A DNA stretch of 64,000 nucleotides, taken from Arbacia lixula. Its lineage: Eukaryota; Echinodermata; Echinoidea; Arbacioida; Arbaciidae. A model generated the notes under the pieces. The model made no database searches. It worked only from the letters and a program-made list of their open reading frames with translations, and was not told the origin of the DNA. Positions 51,701-61,783 of the stretch are shown one piece after another (positions within the stretch are counted from its first letter, which is position 1; each line of letters starts with the position of its first letter). The stretch is taken from positions 16,059,035 to 16,123,034 of the forward strand of contig OZ022576.1 in assembly GCA_963669155.1 (NCBI GenBank), given 5' to 3'. Made by a program: the position numbers and the translations under genes.

Positions 51701-53201
51701 TTTTGAAGGGTATTGGCGGAATGCCCGGCAGAGAGGTGTCAATTTGATAGAGCACAGATCTGTATTAAGAAAGAACAAATGTTGTGATTTTCAATAGAAA
51801 ACTATTACAGTGACTGTCAATAGAAAGCTATCACAGTTATAATTGTTTGTAAGATATAGGAATAATCTATCATTATCTTTCACATTTTTTCCTGTATACA
51901 TGTTAAATTTATACATATTGAGATGAGGAGGAAAATTATGATTTTTTTAAATTAAAGGAATGACATCAGGTGGAATTAGGGGAGGATCCAGCAAGTCGAG
52001 GAAACTGCAAAACATTATCAATCACTAACACACACCTTGTTCTCTTCCTGTTGGTGCTGTCAGTGGAGTTTGCCAGGTCATCGTCCACATCGGTGATCAG
52101 GTCCATGAACTTCTCAAGAAGGACAGGCAGGTGGTTGAAGAAGAGAGCGTTGGCCGAGGGGCGGTACTCGGGCTCCCGCTGCAGCATGTCCTGCACCAGG
52201 GACTTGAACTCCTGGGTGTAGTTGCCCTTCACTGGGGTGAACTGGCCCTGGGTTTTAGAAGGAGAGAACGTGATTAGGATACACATATCACAGTTTAGAG
52301 GAGAGAAAATGACTAGGATATACATATCAAGGTGGGGTGATTCAAAATCATAATTAAATGTGTTTAAATGTTCATGAGAGTAACAAAATTGTACCTGCTT
52401 CAATATTGTAAAGCATAGAACCAAGCAAATAGATTTAGGGTGAAACTAAATCTAAATCCTTAATACCTGAGGTTTGAAAGACATGGAAATTAGAAAACTT
52501 GAAAATGATCCTTCATTAAACCTACCCTGAACTGTCCAGAGTCGTATCTGCTTTCATACTCGGCAGTTTTACCTTACACCTGACTGTGGATTCAACAAAC
52601 TTAGCAGAATAAGAGCCCATAATCACACATCTAAACCTTCTAGTTTGATTGTGCCCAGTAGAGAAAAGTGAGTTAATCTGTTACTTTGCCAATAGCTGCA
52701 AGGATAATTGCACCATAGCATTTAGAAACGTAATATGGAGCATGATGTACGTGTACATTATCACTGTTCACTATTATTTAAGTAACGGACCTTCATGATT
52801 TTGTTAACCAGTGCAGGAAGGTTAGTTCCTTCAAAGATCTTCTGTCTGCAGGCCATCTCAAACAGGATATACTTTAAAGCTACACTCATCTTACACCCGA
52901 CATTGAATTCAACTTGGTAAGCAGAATAAGGTCCAATGATTGCATTTAAAACCTGCTGGTTTGATGACGCCCTATGGAAACAAGTGACTGACAAACCTTC
53001 ATGATCTTGTTGACCAGCGCAGGGAGATTGGTTCCTTCGAATGTCTTCTGTCGGCAGGCCATCTCGTACAGGATGCAGCCCAGGGCCCAAATGTCAGACT
53101 TCTCATTGTAAGGCTTCCCCTCACACTACAAGGAAGAGAGAGAGAGGGAGAAAGAGAGAGAGAGAGAGAGAGAGAGGGGAGAAAGAGAGAGAGAGAGAGG
53201 G

Positions 53202-53257
<56 letters not shown>

Positions 53258-56200
53258 AACAAAATATATGCATTGCTGTCATCACATATGACCTACAGAT
53301 TAGTTGAACAGGATGTGCTGGCTTCCCTAGCACTCACAGCGACAAAACATTTTTATTTCCTGATATGAGGGTATGTATCGACGCTATGTGTAGACTATTT
53401 TCTTTTTTTGTGCACATTACTATGATTCCGAACGTCTTAAAACTGTAAATGACTATGTGATTCAGCTACAGCTGCCCACAAATCGTGCTACTAAACCTTT
53501 ATTGAATATATGCACATATTAGCCACTGGTAAAGTTGGGCAAACAACCCTGAAACATACAATGACATGCCGCCAATCAATGTTTCTAAAATTGCTATGAA
53601 TACCAACTTTCCAATGTCCCCATCACTTACAATTTCTGGTGAGATGTAGTAAGGAGTTCCCAACACTGTGTTGGCACCTGGATTGTCGGAGGTCAAGACC
53701 TTAGAGATGCCAAAGTCACCAATCTTGACCACTCCTTCCTTAGTGAGAAAGATGTTGGCAGTCTTCAGATCTCTGTAGGAGTCAAGATATCAAAGAGATA
53801 GACTAAATGAAATTTGTAATCATGATTTCCTGCAAGCTTACAAACAAGGTGTACGAACATTCAAAACCTTGTAAACTTATGATATATACAAGCAGTATTG
53901 AAAAGATTGATCCGTAAGTTTGATGAACAATTTTTCAACAGCCATGGAAAAACAGTAAGCAAGTAATCATTGCGTGGCTTAAAGTTGTGAATTACAGTAT
54001 TTTTTTCACTGTAAAAATAGTCCTCAAAATTCGGGGACAAGATGGGACTGTTTAGTTCTAGATGAATATAGGTGTGAAATAAACTTAAGTAACATACAGA
54101 AAGAGTGTACTTTGAGATTTCCTATGCTCATGGCTTTAGCCCATTTAGATGGCATGACAGACATGTTTTCTCTGACAGTAATGATCCATCTGCTCTTCTG
54201 TACTTCTCTTCAGATCTCCTAAATAATCCTGCTCTTTATAGCTTGTTGTTGCTTGAACCACCACTAGCTTTAATAAGGAGAGCGAACCTGTGAAGGATCT
54301 TATGCTCATGAACATGTCTGATGCCGGCTACCATCTGTTGAAACATGAGCAGAATCTCTCTCTCCTCCATCTCGCCCTTCCCTTGAGCGGTGGTTAGATA
54401 CTGTGCCAAGGTTCTGTAAGAAAATATAAGAGCAAATTAACAAGCTGTATCAAACAGGACTCAAAAATTGTTTTCTTTACAATGAAAGGCCCCCTTTCAC
54501 TTCTGTATCTTGCAAAAAAACACCTTCTAGAATCACTATCAATACTTTCATAAGTGCAATAAGGATTATTTGCAGGGATCAATTTCATATTTTGAGATCT
54601 GAAATTCAAGCCCAAAAGCTCACAAAAATGAGGATCAGTTTTTGTTGTAGTGGAGACCACATAGGAGGCCACCAAAGGCAACAAACATGTTGACATGGGA
54701 GTTTTTAAGGTGAATTTAATCCTCATGATTAGTAGACAAATTGGAGAAACAGAGTAAAAGTTTGAGAAGAATCAGACATATCAGAAGGAAGTTATCTGTG
54801 TTTAAAAATTATAATCAAGAGCCATGTAAGTTTGCTCTCTTCATTGAAAGGTATGCAGGTAATGGTCTGGGTATTGTGTTAGTACACAGGAATGGTAGCA
54901 ATTCCAAACGGCATGTCATTTTGGACCAATGGAGTTGCCCATGAATATTAGTGATCAGGACTCAGTGTAAGTAATCATGATTTTAAACAAAAATTACAAC
55001 TTCCTTATAATATGTCTACTTCTTCCGAAAAGGGTTTTCAGAATTTTTTAAAATGTATTCAAATGAATTCATGTCAGGGTTTCATTATCAGAGAAACAAA
55101 TTTGGGCATACGTGGGGGTGATAGGCAAGGAAGTATTCTACAATTTTTTTTCTTCTGAATCTTACCCTCCATCTGCATACTCCATCTCAATCATGAGGGT
55201 GCCCTCTTCTTCAAAGCTGTCATAGTAACTGATGATATTGGGATGGTCCAGCATGCTCAACACCCGGATCTGGTCATCAAAAAGATGTAATGGGAGAATG
55301 AATACCATGTCTCAGTTAGTAACACCATTATAGTTTCTACTATCCCCAGAACCTGTAGAAAAATCTGCATAATATTGGGAAATGTATTTGATTTGAAAAT
55401 GCTATAATGTAAATGACATGTTTGTTGAATATTTTATGACTTAGCTATGTGTATTGATTAACTCACGTTCAAATCCTAAACCATAATTCCTCGATTAAAT
55501 GTGTTGAGTTTGGTTTAGGGTATTCAGTGATCCGGTATAGAGAGAAGAAAGAAGAAGAAATGGAATCGACATACCTCATTTAGTGCCATCTGTACCCCCC
55601 CCCCCCCCCCCCCTTCCTGAAAGTTGTGTTATTTCTTATTGTGATATTCAGCAATCTGATACAAGTAGGAAGAAGAACACTAATAGACATACCTCATTCA
55701 GTGCCATCTGCCTCTCATTGGCATTCAGTTCGTGCATGTTGATCTCTTTCAGGATAACCAATGAGTCATCATCCTTCTTTCTGTACAGTACGGCAGCTCC
55801 ATACGCCCCTGATGGTAAAGGCAAAATAGCATATTTCAGATGTCCCTCATGAACAAATCTATTTAACCCTTTGAATTGCAAAAATACTTTTCGGTAGTTA
55901 ATATCATGTAGTATAGTCAAAATAGAAATTCAGTGTGTACATGTATATGGAGACAGTTTACAGCGTGTCTGTAAAACAACATCATATCGCACACCCTCAA
56001 CTGCACCCTGTAGGCTGTAAAACACTGTTTAATACACTTGTTAGAAAATGTATTAGTTGACTTGAAATTTACAAACAAAATGCCTTTCAAACATCCACAA
56101 TTGTTAAAGTGCTACTTGATGATACTGCTAGAGTCTATTACCTTTGCCCACAGTCCTTATCCTCTCAAAACCGGCCAGTTTCTGAGGCTGTGGGCTCCAG

Positions 56201-58234
56201 TTTTTTAACTTCTCCACCTTGAAGTACATTTCTCCTACACACCTGTTAGACAAAAAATTGAAAAATTGAAACAAAAATGTGCTATTTTCAAGTTATGATA
56301 GAAAGGAATGGTTTCAATTCAATACTAAATGTTGTTGCATTTCATTTAAATACACATAGGATAACATATGTGAGATTGAACAAATCTTTTATTCAACATG
56401 AATACAATATCATCAATATAAGTTTTTAGTAAGCATAATACTAAATATTCTTCATTCAAAATGATGTCATTGCAATCAAATAACCCATGAAAGCATTTTC
56501 CTCTTTGTTTTAAGAAGAAAAAAATATCACACTGGAAATGTAAAAAAGAAAGAAAATTATGCAAGGTGCATCAAGCATAACTTACTGGAATGAGCTGTGG
56601 TTGACCTTAAGTTGTATGTCTGTCCCAAGAATCTCCTTGGATATGCCAACAGGTATCTGAACAAACAATAAATAAATAATGTTAAGAAACAAACAAATGG
56701 TCAGCTAAGAAAAGGGAATGCTTTTTAAGAATAGAATCATCCGATTTAAAATCTTTTATACATCTTCTCTGCACATGCTACTAAATATGATTATGGGAAA
56801 TATTTATTTCAATGCAGTTTATTCAAAGAAAGCTTTTTAAAAGATCCTCCCTTCCCCATCTCTCTATCTTCCTCTCAAGGTACACTCACTTGGAAATTTC
56901 ATGTTGCATTATTAAACTTTCTCTGAGTCTATTGAATTGTATCAGTATTGTTCAAATTTCTAAAATGAAATATAATGCATGAATCAAGACTTCATTTAGA
57001 CTACACTTTCAGCAGATGGGCAAAAAAGGAAATATTAGATGATTACCTGAAGGACTCCTTCAAATAATGACCCTAGATTGCCTATGTCATGTGGACGAAG
57101 AGCACTGCAAGCTAGGAAGTCAATCCTAGCCCCTGGGACAGCTCGGTCCAGATGGTTGCTGACCAGAGACTTGAAGAAGTCCTTTACGTTACTGCAGTTG
57201 TACTCTGGACCACTGCTTGACGTCAACACCTTTTTGACAAAAGAATCAAATATAGGAAATATTCACGATATTTATTTAATCAGCACATTCGATGTGTACT
57301 CTTCTTGGAAATTTAGTATGTCAATGATACATTAGAATTTGCTTAACTGGCTCTCTTCGTAAAATTTCCCCTAATGAGACTGACACAATAAAACACAATC
57401 AACAAAAAACTTAAAATTTTAATATCACATACCATTCATTGTTTGAAGAAATAGTAACAAATGTTATAAACAGCCTAGTTCATTTTATTATTATAAAGCT
57501 CTTTTTAATGCTAGATTATCAACATAAGAATTTTTTTAAAAATAAAATCTACCATAGCGCTTTGCTCTATGGCACTTAATATGTAATAGTGTAACTTGGA
57601 TTGTCTCCTAAACCTAGACTACAATCACTATAGAATACATTGTTGAGATATAACATTACTGGTAATGGGGATTAAACAATTAAATTATACAGAGTTTTAT
57701 CTAATATTCTATTACATTTATTCAGAATGCTGACTTTAAATCACATCTTCTTACCTCTTTGCATTCACCACTCGAACACAACAAGATTGTTCCTGGCTTG
57801 GTGTGTAGAACACAGGCGATGCTAGCTGCCTTGTTCCCTGCGAGTGCCAGAGAAATGTCATTCTTAATCGTATCCAGCTTCCCGGTCTCATACTTATATT
57901 GCACTAGCTTGACATTGGGGAGGATGGCATTGACCACCGGCCCATGGTTTCTGATTTTACTAGAGAGGAGGAGTAACCTCACAGGTTGGAGGTCATCCTT
58001 TTTCTGTCCATCAGTTGTGGCACCCCTCGAGTCCGCACTCTGCTCTGGCAAGTTGGCTTTGGTGTGATCGGCACTGCTGGTTTTCTTTGACCCCCCTGGA
58101 TCAAACTGATTCTTCTTGGACTGTGAGACAGAGCTGGAGCTGTTCCGTTGCACAGATGACCGATCCCCTTTTACTACCACATTGTCCCCCTTGCTGCTGG
58201 TAGAGGAATTGTGTCTGGATTTCTCAGACATCAT
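34086..58234 (-). CDS. nek9: NEK9-type NIMA-related kinase with RCC1 repeats and an N-terminal extension (30 coding exons)
   Basis: Coding exons in transcript order: 57755-58234, 57047-57229, 56586-56656, 56142-56242, 55693-55808, 55166-55269, 54288-54413, 53631-53772, 52997-53125, 52036-52247, 51669-51759, 50961-51115, 50292-50432, 49522-49644, 48884-49070, 48138-48356, 47567-47816, 47326-47379, 46455-46571, 45394-45462, 42815-42923, 42193-42342, 41136-41250, 40489-40654, 38987-39039, 38401-38552, 36958-37014, 36050-36157, 35107-35302, 34086-34316 (TGA). All junctions keep phase and give about 1,468 residues, against about 980 in vertebrate NEK9. Order: Ser-rich tail (1-85), DUF4347-like region (about 85-245), kinase (about 269-530), RCC1 repeats (about 586-900), long disordered tail, coiled coil (about 1330-1440). 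An IPTWLQNEL motif matches the conserved WLxxEL box of NEK9 C-termini and argues for NEK9 over NEK8. The start is the first of two adjacent ATGs, with an in-frame stop upstream. By family knowledge it should be a Ser/Thr kinase in spindle and centrosome control. Confidence 0.88.
36301..36424. repeat. Inverted repeat in a kinase intron
   Basis: Arms of about 54 bp: TTTGCAATCACGTCCACTTC and GGTCA on the left mirror TGACC, GAGGTGGACATGACTGCAAA on the right. The outer ends TGCACC.. and ..GATGCAT also pair. MITE-like. Confidence 0.65.
42362..42396. repeat. (TA)n microsatellite
   Basis: About 35 bp of ATATAT in a kinase intron, 20 bp upstream of the acceptor of exon 42193-42342. Confidence 0.9.
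44721..44906. repeat. Inverted repeat (MITE-like) in a kinase intron
   Basis: AAGTGGAGGGCATGCGGTAC at 44781-44800 mirrors GTACCGCACGCCCTCCACTT at 44834-44853. The outer flanks ACAAATATTTCATGA and TCATAAAATATTTGT also pair. No coding capacity. Confidence 0.8.
46140..46395. repeat. Diverged direct repeat in a kinase intron, two copies
   Basis: GTTAGCATGGTTTATCA at about 46142 and GTTAGCATGGTTGATCA at 46283 start two units of about 140 bp that both contain TGATATATATTGAGAA-like and GAAATCTGTTAGTGGTT sequence. The second unit ends about 60 bp from the splice donor of exon 46455-46571. Confidence 0.75.
47930..48075 (-). pseudogene. Duplicated 3' end of kinase exon 48138-48356
   Basis: The copy (48005 to about 48073) reads [19 protein letters not shown], against [19 protein letters not shown] in the exon, and keeps a good donor (GTAAGTG). 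A further partial copy of the flank lies at about 47930-47996, sharing CCAGTATTCTACTACCA with the middle copy. The duplication lies just downstream of the real donor. Confidence 0.8.
48593..48870. repeat. Purine-rich (AG) tract; CT-rich on the kinase transcript
   Basis: About 280 bp of GA-rich DNA with pure GAGA stretches near 48719-48800. On the transcript strand it is a pyrimidine tract that starts just after the donor of exon 48884-49070. Confidence 0.9.
49387..49477 (-). pseudogene. Duplicated 3' end of kinase exon 49522-49644
   Basis: The copy encodes [14 protein letters not shown], against [14 protein letters not shown], and is followed by GTAATT where the exon has GTAAGT. Its upstream part is decayed (ACVN for AWGK), so it is probably a dead exon fragment. 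Confidence 0.8.
52791..52871 (-). pseudogene. Duplicated 3' part of kinase exon 52997-53125
   Basis: The copy is an open 27-codon frame, [18 protein letters not shown] and onward to KIMK, against [18 protein letters not shown] in the exon. Eight of ten differing codons are synonymous. It lacks the first 16 codons of the exon, has a weak acceptor (TTTAAAG) and a weak donor (GTCCGT). Intron flanks are duplicated too: TTACACCCGACATTGAATTC near 52890 matches TTACACCTGACTGTGGATTC near 52573. Confidence 0.85.
53132..53256. repeat. (AG)n tract forming an extended pyrimidine tract before a kinase exon
   Basis: About 125 bp of GA repeats on the plus strand. On the transcript strand it reads (CT)n directly into CTTCCTTGTAG, the acceptor of exon 52997-53125. 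Confidence 0.93.
55527..55592 (-). pseudogene. Duplicated 3' end and donor of kinase exon 55693-55808
   Basis: CAGATGGCACTAAATGAG followed by GTATGTCG at 55575-55592 copies the last codons (QMALNE) and donor of the exon. Intron flanks also match at a spacing of about 118 bp. A run of about 19 C lies at the join (55594-55613). Confidence 0.8.
57047..58234 (-). other. Kinase gene segment: N-terminal Ser-rich tail and DUF4347-like domain
   Basis: Residues 1-84 are polar and Ser/Lys-rich. From about residue 85 a beta-alpha pattern starts ([13 protein letters not shown]), then [20 protein letters not shown] with His at about 144. Later comes [17 protein letters not shown] with Cys at about 201, and [17 protein letters not shown] in the next exon (56586-56656). 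Order and spacing resemble DUF4347, where H-x-x-x-G and a later strand ending in Cys mark a caspase/CHAT-like fold. This is pattern recognition, not a profile hit. Vertebrate NEK9 has only a short region before its kinase domain. Confidence 0.5.
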
Positions 58235-58283
58235 GCGGAAGAGTTCATTTGGAGAGCGGCACTCAAGAAATCAGTTGTTTCAT
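58235..58283 (-). promoter_or_regulatory. Kinase 5' UTR segment with two short upstream ORFs
   Basis: A pyrimidine-rich acceptor (CCAG) at 58284-58287 precedes this 49-nt leader part. It starts ATGAAACAACTGATTTCTTGA, a six-codon uORF, and continues to ATGAACTCTTCCGCATGA, a five-codon uORF whose stop overlaps the main ATG. Leakage or re-initiation would be needed to start the kinase. The non-coding first exon and promoter lie above 58287 and were not placed. Confidence 0.5.
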
Positions 58284-58287
58284 CTGG

Positions 58288-59532
58288 AAAAAAAACAATA
58301 CCACAGGTACTTCTTTGTAGTTCCAGAAATAAAATACTGTGTAACTTAAATTAAACTTAGATCTGTAAATTAGTCTAGACACTTTTAATTCAACTGCCGA
58401 AAAAGTTTTAGGCCCTAGGCCTATGTCAAAATTATATCTTCTGTGAACCATAAATCTGGATATTGTGGTGAAATACCACCATTTTAAATATCTAACTAGA
58501 TTTCTTTTCAACCATTTCAATAATTCTTTATGCTATCATTAACGCTAAAAATGTGCATATTTTTTGTCGTGGAGCGAAAATAACCTTGTGCGGTAAAAGG
58601 TAGCTGGTTCTACACTCAATCGTACCATTACTACACTTCAGTTATTAGGCCGCAGGCCAGGCAGTAGCACTACCACTATACTAGCAGTAGCACTAGCACT
58701 TAGCAGTAGCAGGATACCTTTTTCGGAATGGAGTCGCGTTGGCGTTGCCAGGTGTATCTAGGTCTTTTTCGGGATTAAACTACAGCAAAACATGCATAAT
58801 AATGAGGTACCAAGATGTGTAAAATCCTTCATCATGAATCAACATGTCATGAGACTGTCTTTTATCCGACATCATTACGCAAAATCATATAATTTACCTT
58901 CCAAACATGAGCCTTCCGAACCCCTTCGTTTCACGAGTAGTTCATCGCTGCATACATTTTTGTAAGTGCGATTCTCCAATCCCATACCAAATATGTAGCG
59001 CGCAATACGTTGTGAGATTCCTTAATGTGATAACGTGAATGGTGGTGCTGTTACCCGTGGCTGTCACCTAGCATCAAGGAATATTTATATATTTTACATG
59101 ATTAACCTTTCCATAATTTGATTACAACATGCAAAAAAAAAACCACCCACATTTATATTATACATACACCCCAGCTTTTCTTTGTGCTATGGTTGTCTGA
59201 CAGTATAAATAAAATACATAATAAAGGGTAAAGAAAAAACAATAATCTCGCTATTTTTCCTTTGATATATATAGTCGCACATTGAATTTCAATATGACAA
59301 TCAATTTAATTGACTTAATGAGAACAAATTAAGATATTTCAAAAGAATACAGATGAATGGAAGCGTACAATATATCAACCAGCAAGCCCATCATTCCGAT
59401 CAGAAATTCTCCCCTGCTACCCAATTTAATATTGTACCCCTGTCTGTCCCGTCAACCCCACCCCAGGTATTTTTCTTCTTCCCATGCATGTGACCCCGCC
59501 CCCCTTCCTGTATGCTACACATAAACTTACAT
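58288..59532. other. Region upstream of the kinase gene
   Basis: It should hold the promoter and first non-coding exon, but neither can be placed. A CAGTAG/CACTAG-like trinucleotide patch is at about 58655-58705. No other gene is seen. Confidence 0.4.
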
Positions 59533-59548
59533 ACACACAGACACGGAC

Positions 59549-59580
<32 letters not shown>
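59533..59580. repeat. (CA)n microsatellite
   Basis: CACACA run of about 45 bp with an impure left edge. A C16-17 run lies further on at about 59872-59888. Confidence 0.9.
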
Positions 59581-59584
<4 letters not shown>

Positions 59585-60522
59585 TTTATTCTCGATTTTT
59601 TTTTATTGTGATTTCATTTATATAAAATAACATGTAATTTTGGTTTACAAAGGTGCATTTTTTTCTAACAAAATAAAAAACAATTTTATTACAATTCTAA
59701 TACAATTCTATTACAAATCAAAATACAATGCTATCACAGGGCAAAAAAAAAATCGAATACCCCTTCATACGTACGCAATTCTAAAACAACCAAAAAGTTA
59801 ACCTTTACATATAATGCAATGAATGAAATCAAATTGAACACCATTAATAAACGCACCCCACGCTCTTCACCACCCCCCCCCCCCCCCTGGACACACACAC
59901 ATACTTTTTTTCATACACGCATACACCAAGGACTCATACCCATTCACGCACCATTCATTGGTGACTACATTCGAAAGGAGATAGAGTATGCATTGAGTTT
60001 GTATTTTTAAAGCAAACTTTTCTGTTAATTTTGTTTTCACATTTCCAGAAAGTTAAGAGCAACACTGTGACAAATATTGTTCTCAGCTTTCTTCTGATGA
60101 AATGATGAAGAACTTTTTCTTTTAATTGGACACATAAGATTTTGACGGATTTCTATATTTTTCGACAATTTGTGCTATTAACAACTCAATTACTGCAAAA
60201 TTTACACTTGTATTTGCGTGCGTGCGTTTGCGTGAAGCCCAGATACAAAAGTGATTACAGTGTAGTCAACAGCGTCAGCTCTAACAGAAGTAGACCTATT
60301 GATGCAATTGAGAGAAGAGGACAAAAACATGTTTTTGTTCTTGCTTAGAGGCTGTTTTCACAAAATGAAATATGATAAGAGAGAAATGTCTTTGTCTGTT
60401 TATTTTGTAGCCTAGTTTCTTGGCTGGGGAGTGCGTGGACACAACCGAGTCTATTAACAACTAGCCTATGTCTGGTAACACAGACTACGGCCTACTCCCA
60501 TTTGCTGGCCTGGACTCTCTAG

Positions 60523-60957
60523 CCCCGTTCATATACCATATACCGCTATTATTACCGATGCACATCGGTAAGCAAGTTTCCAGCGAGTCGCAAAAGCACC
60601 GTTCATATACACCCCCAAAAGCCGTAATGTTGCGGTGTTTGGGACAGCTGGACTCTCTCCAAACCAATGGTGACATGCTAGGATTAGCGACCAACAGGCC
60701 AGAGCGCGATGCTAAAGGCGCAACATTTACGCCTATTTTGCGGACGCAGTTTATAAGATTCGCTTACCGCAATATTGCGGTATTATTACTAGGTCTCGAT
60801 CCGCGAAAAAGCCGCAAAATAAGCGCAAAAAAGGAGGAAGCAAATACCGCATTATTTGAGCGATTCCCGTTCATATACGCAGCTATCGGTAATGCATCGG
60901 CAAAATTGCCGCAAATGTTGCGCCTTTTTCACGGATAGGCGGTGTATATGAACGGGG
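60523..60957. mobile_element. MITE with exact 14-bp termini CCCCGTTCATATAC
   Basis: The left end CCCCGTTCATATAC (60523-60536) is exactly mirrored by GTATATGAACGGGG (60944-60957). Two more internal copies of CCGTTCATATAC occur near 60600 and 60867, so the element has a nested or composite build. GC is higher than the surroundings. The 156-residue frame across it is an artefact. No target duplication is certain. Confidence 0.75.
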
Positions 60958-61012
60958 TTTCTGAGAAGCTTTTTTTCGCTATTTGTTATTATTATTATTA
61001 TTATTTTTTTTT

Positions 61013-61224
61013 TAGGAAAGTGAACTTCCTAATGGTATGACCTGTTTCTCATCCGTCACTTTCAGCACCGATGTTTCGCTAATAGACCAGTTCGTAGTTA
61101 CACGATGGTTGGACAATTCACTGAATAAATACTACAAGAATGCAGACTGGGATCTGTTCATTAAGGCGGATGGGATGATGGATGTGAATACATTTTACAA
61201 TGTGCCCAAAACAACAATACAAAC
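61013..61224 (+). CDS. Possible isolated exon, product unknown
   Basis: An open stretch runs from a T-rich acceptor (TTTTTTTTAG) to ACAG before GTGCGC. It includes SLIDQFVVTRWLDNSLNKYY and DWDLFIKADGMMDVN. The composition looks protein-like, but I recognise no domain and find no partner exons. It could be a relic of a transposon or retrocopy. Confidence 0.22.
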
Positions 61225-61783
61225 AGGTGCGCATGGTGGAATGTTCTTTTACTGCCTTTCAAAGCTGAATGATTGTTGTCATATCTGCATGATAATGAAG
61301 AGAAACCTGGTTGAGTATCTAATGAATTTTAAATTTACTCTGTGAGTTGTTCAATTGACCCGAGGTTATTCGTACCAGCAACAATCTGCTCATGCGCACA
61401 TTGTAATTACGAACTCGCTTATTGACGGCTAATTTGAGAGCTGGCCGATTCGCTTATTGAGGAGGAAGGTGTTCTCGATCCTTTAAAGCTCACTGCTCTC
61501 AAACAGAGTGGTGAAAATTGGATAGTGTATCCATTTCACAGATTAACACTTTTTAGTTGTGTGAACATGCTGAAACGTAAACTGCCGAGAATAGGTGTTC
61601 ATTCCTTGCTTGTGGACTGATATATTATGCTTGTGAACATGGTTTCAAAAGGGAAACATTTGTTTTGTTCTTTTGATAAGAAAGGTGTGACAACCCTTCA
61701 AGATGTAAGCTTATATTGTCAGACCTCTGTATGTTCCACTGTGTACAAGTATATGTATGTCTTAATACTTTGTACATATCTTT

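Larger units (their letters stand above)
52036..56242 (-). other. Kinase gene segment: protein kinase domain
   Basis: The exons encode the glycine loop [12 protein letters not shown], the ATP-site Lys in LVILKE (about residue 299), [11 protein letters not shown] (about 393-401), DFGIS (about 413), the activation-loop end [10 protein letters not shown], and [11 protein letters not shown]. All catalytic residues are present, so the kinase should be active. The activation segment resembles NEK8/NEK9. The ends of exons 55693-55808 and 52997-53125 have been copied into their downstream introns. Confidence 0.92.

Noticed and set aside
60468-60938. 156-residue plus-strand frame
   Set aside because: It lies almost wholly inside the 60523-60957 MITE and includes both terminal regions. 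It has no recognised domain.
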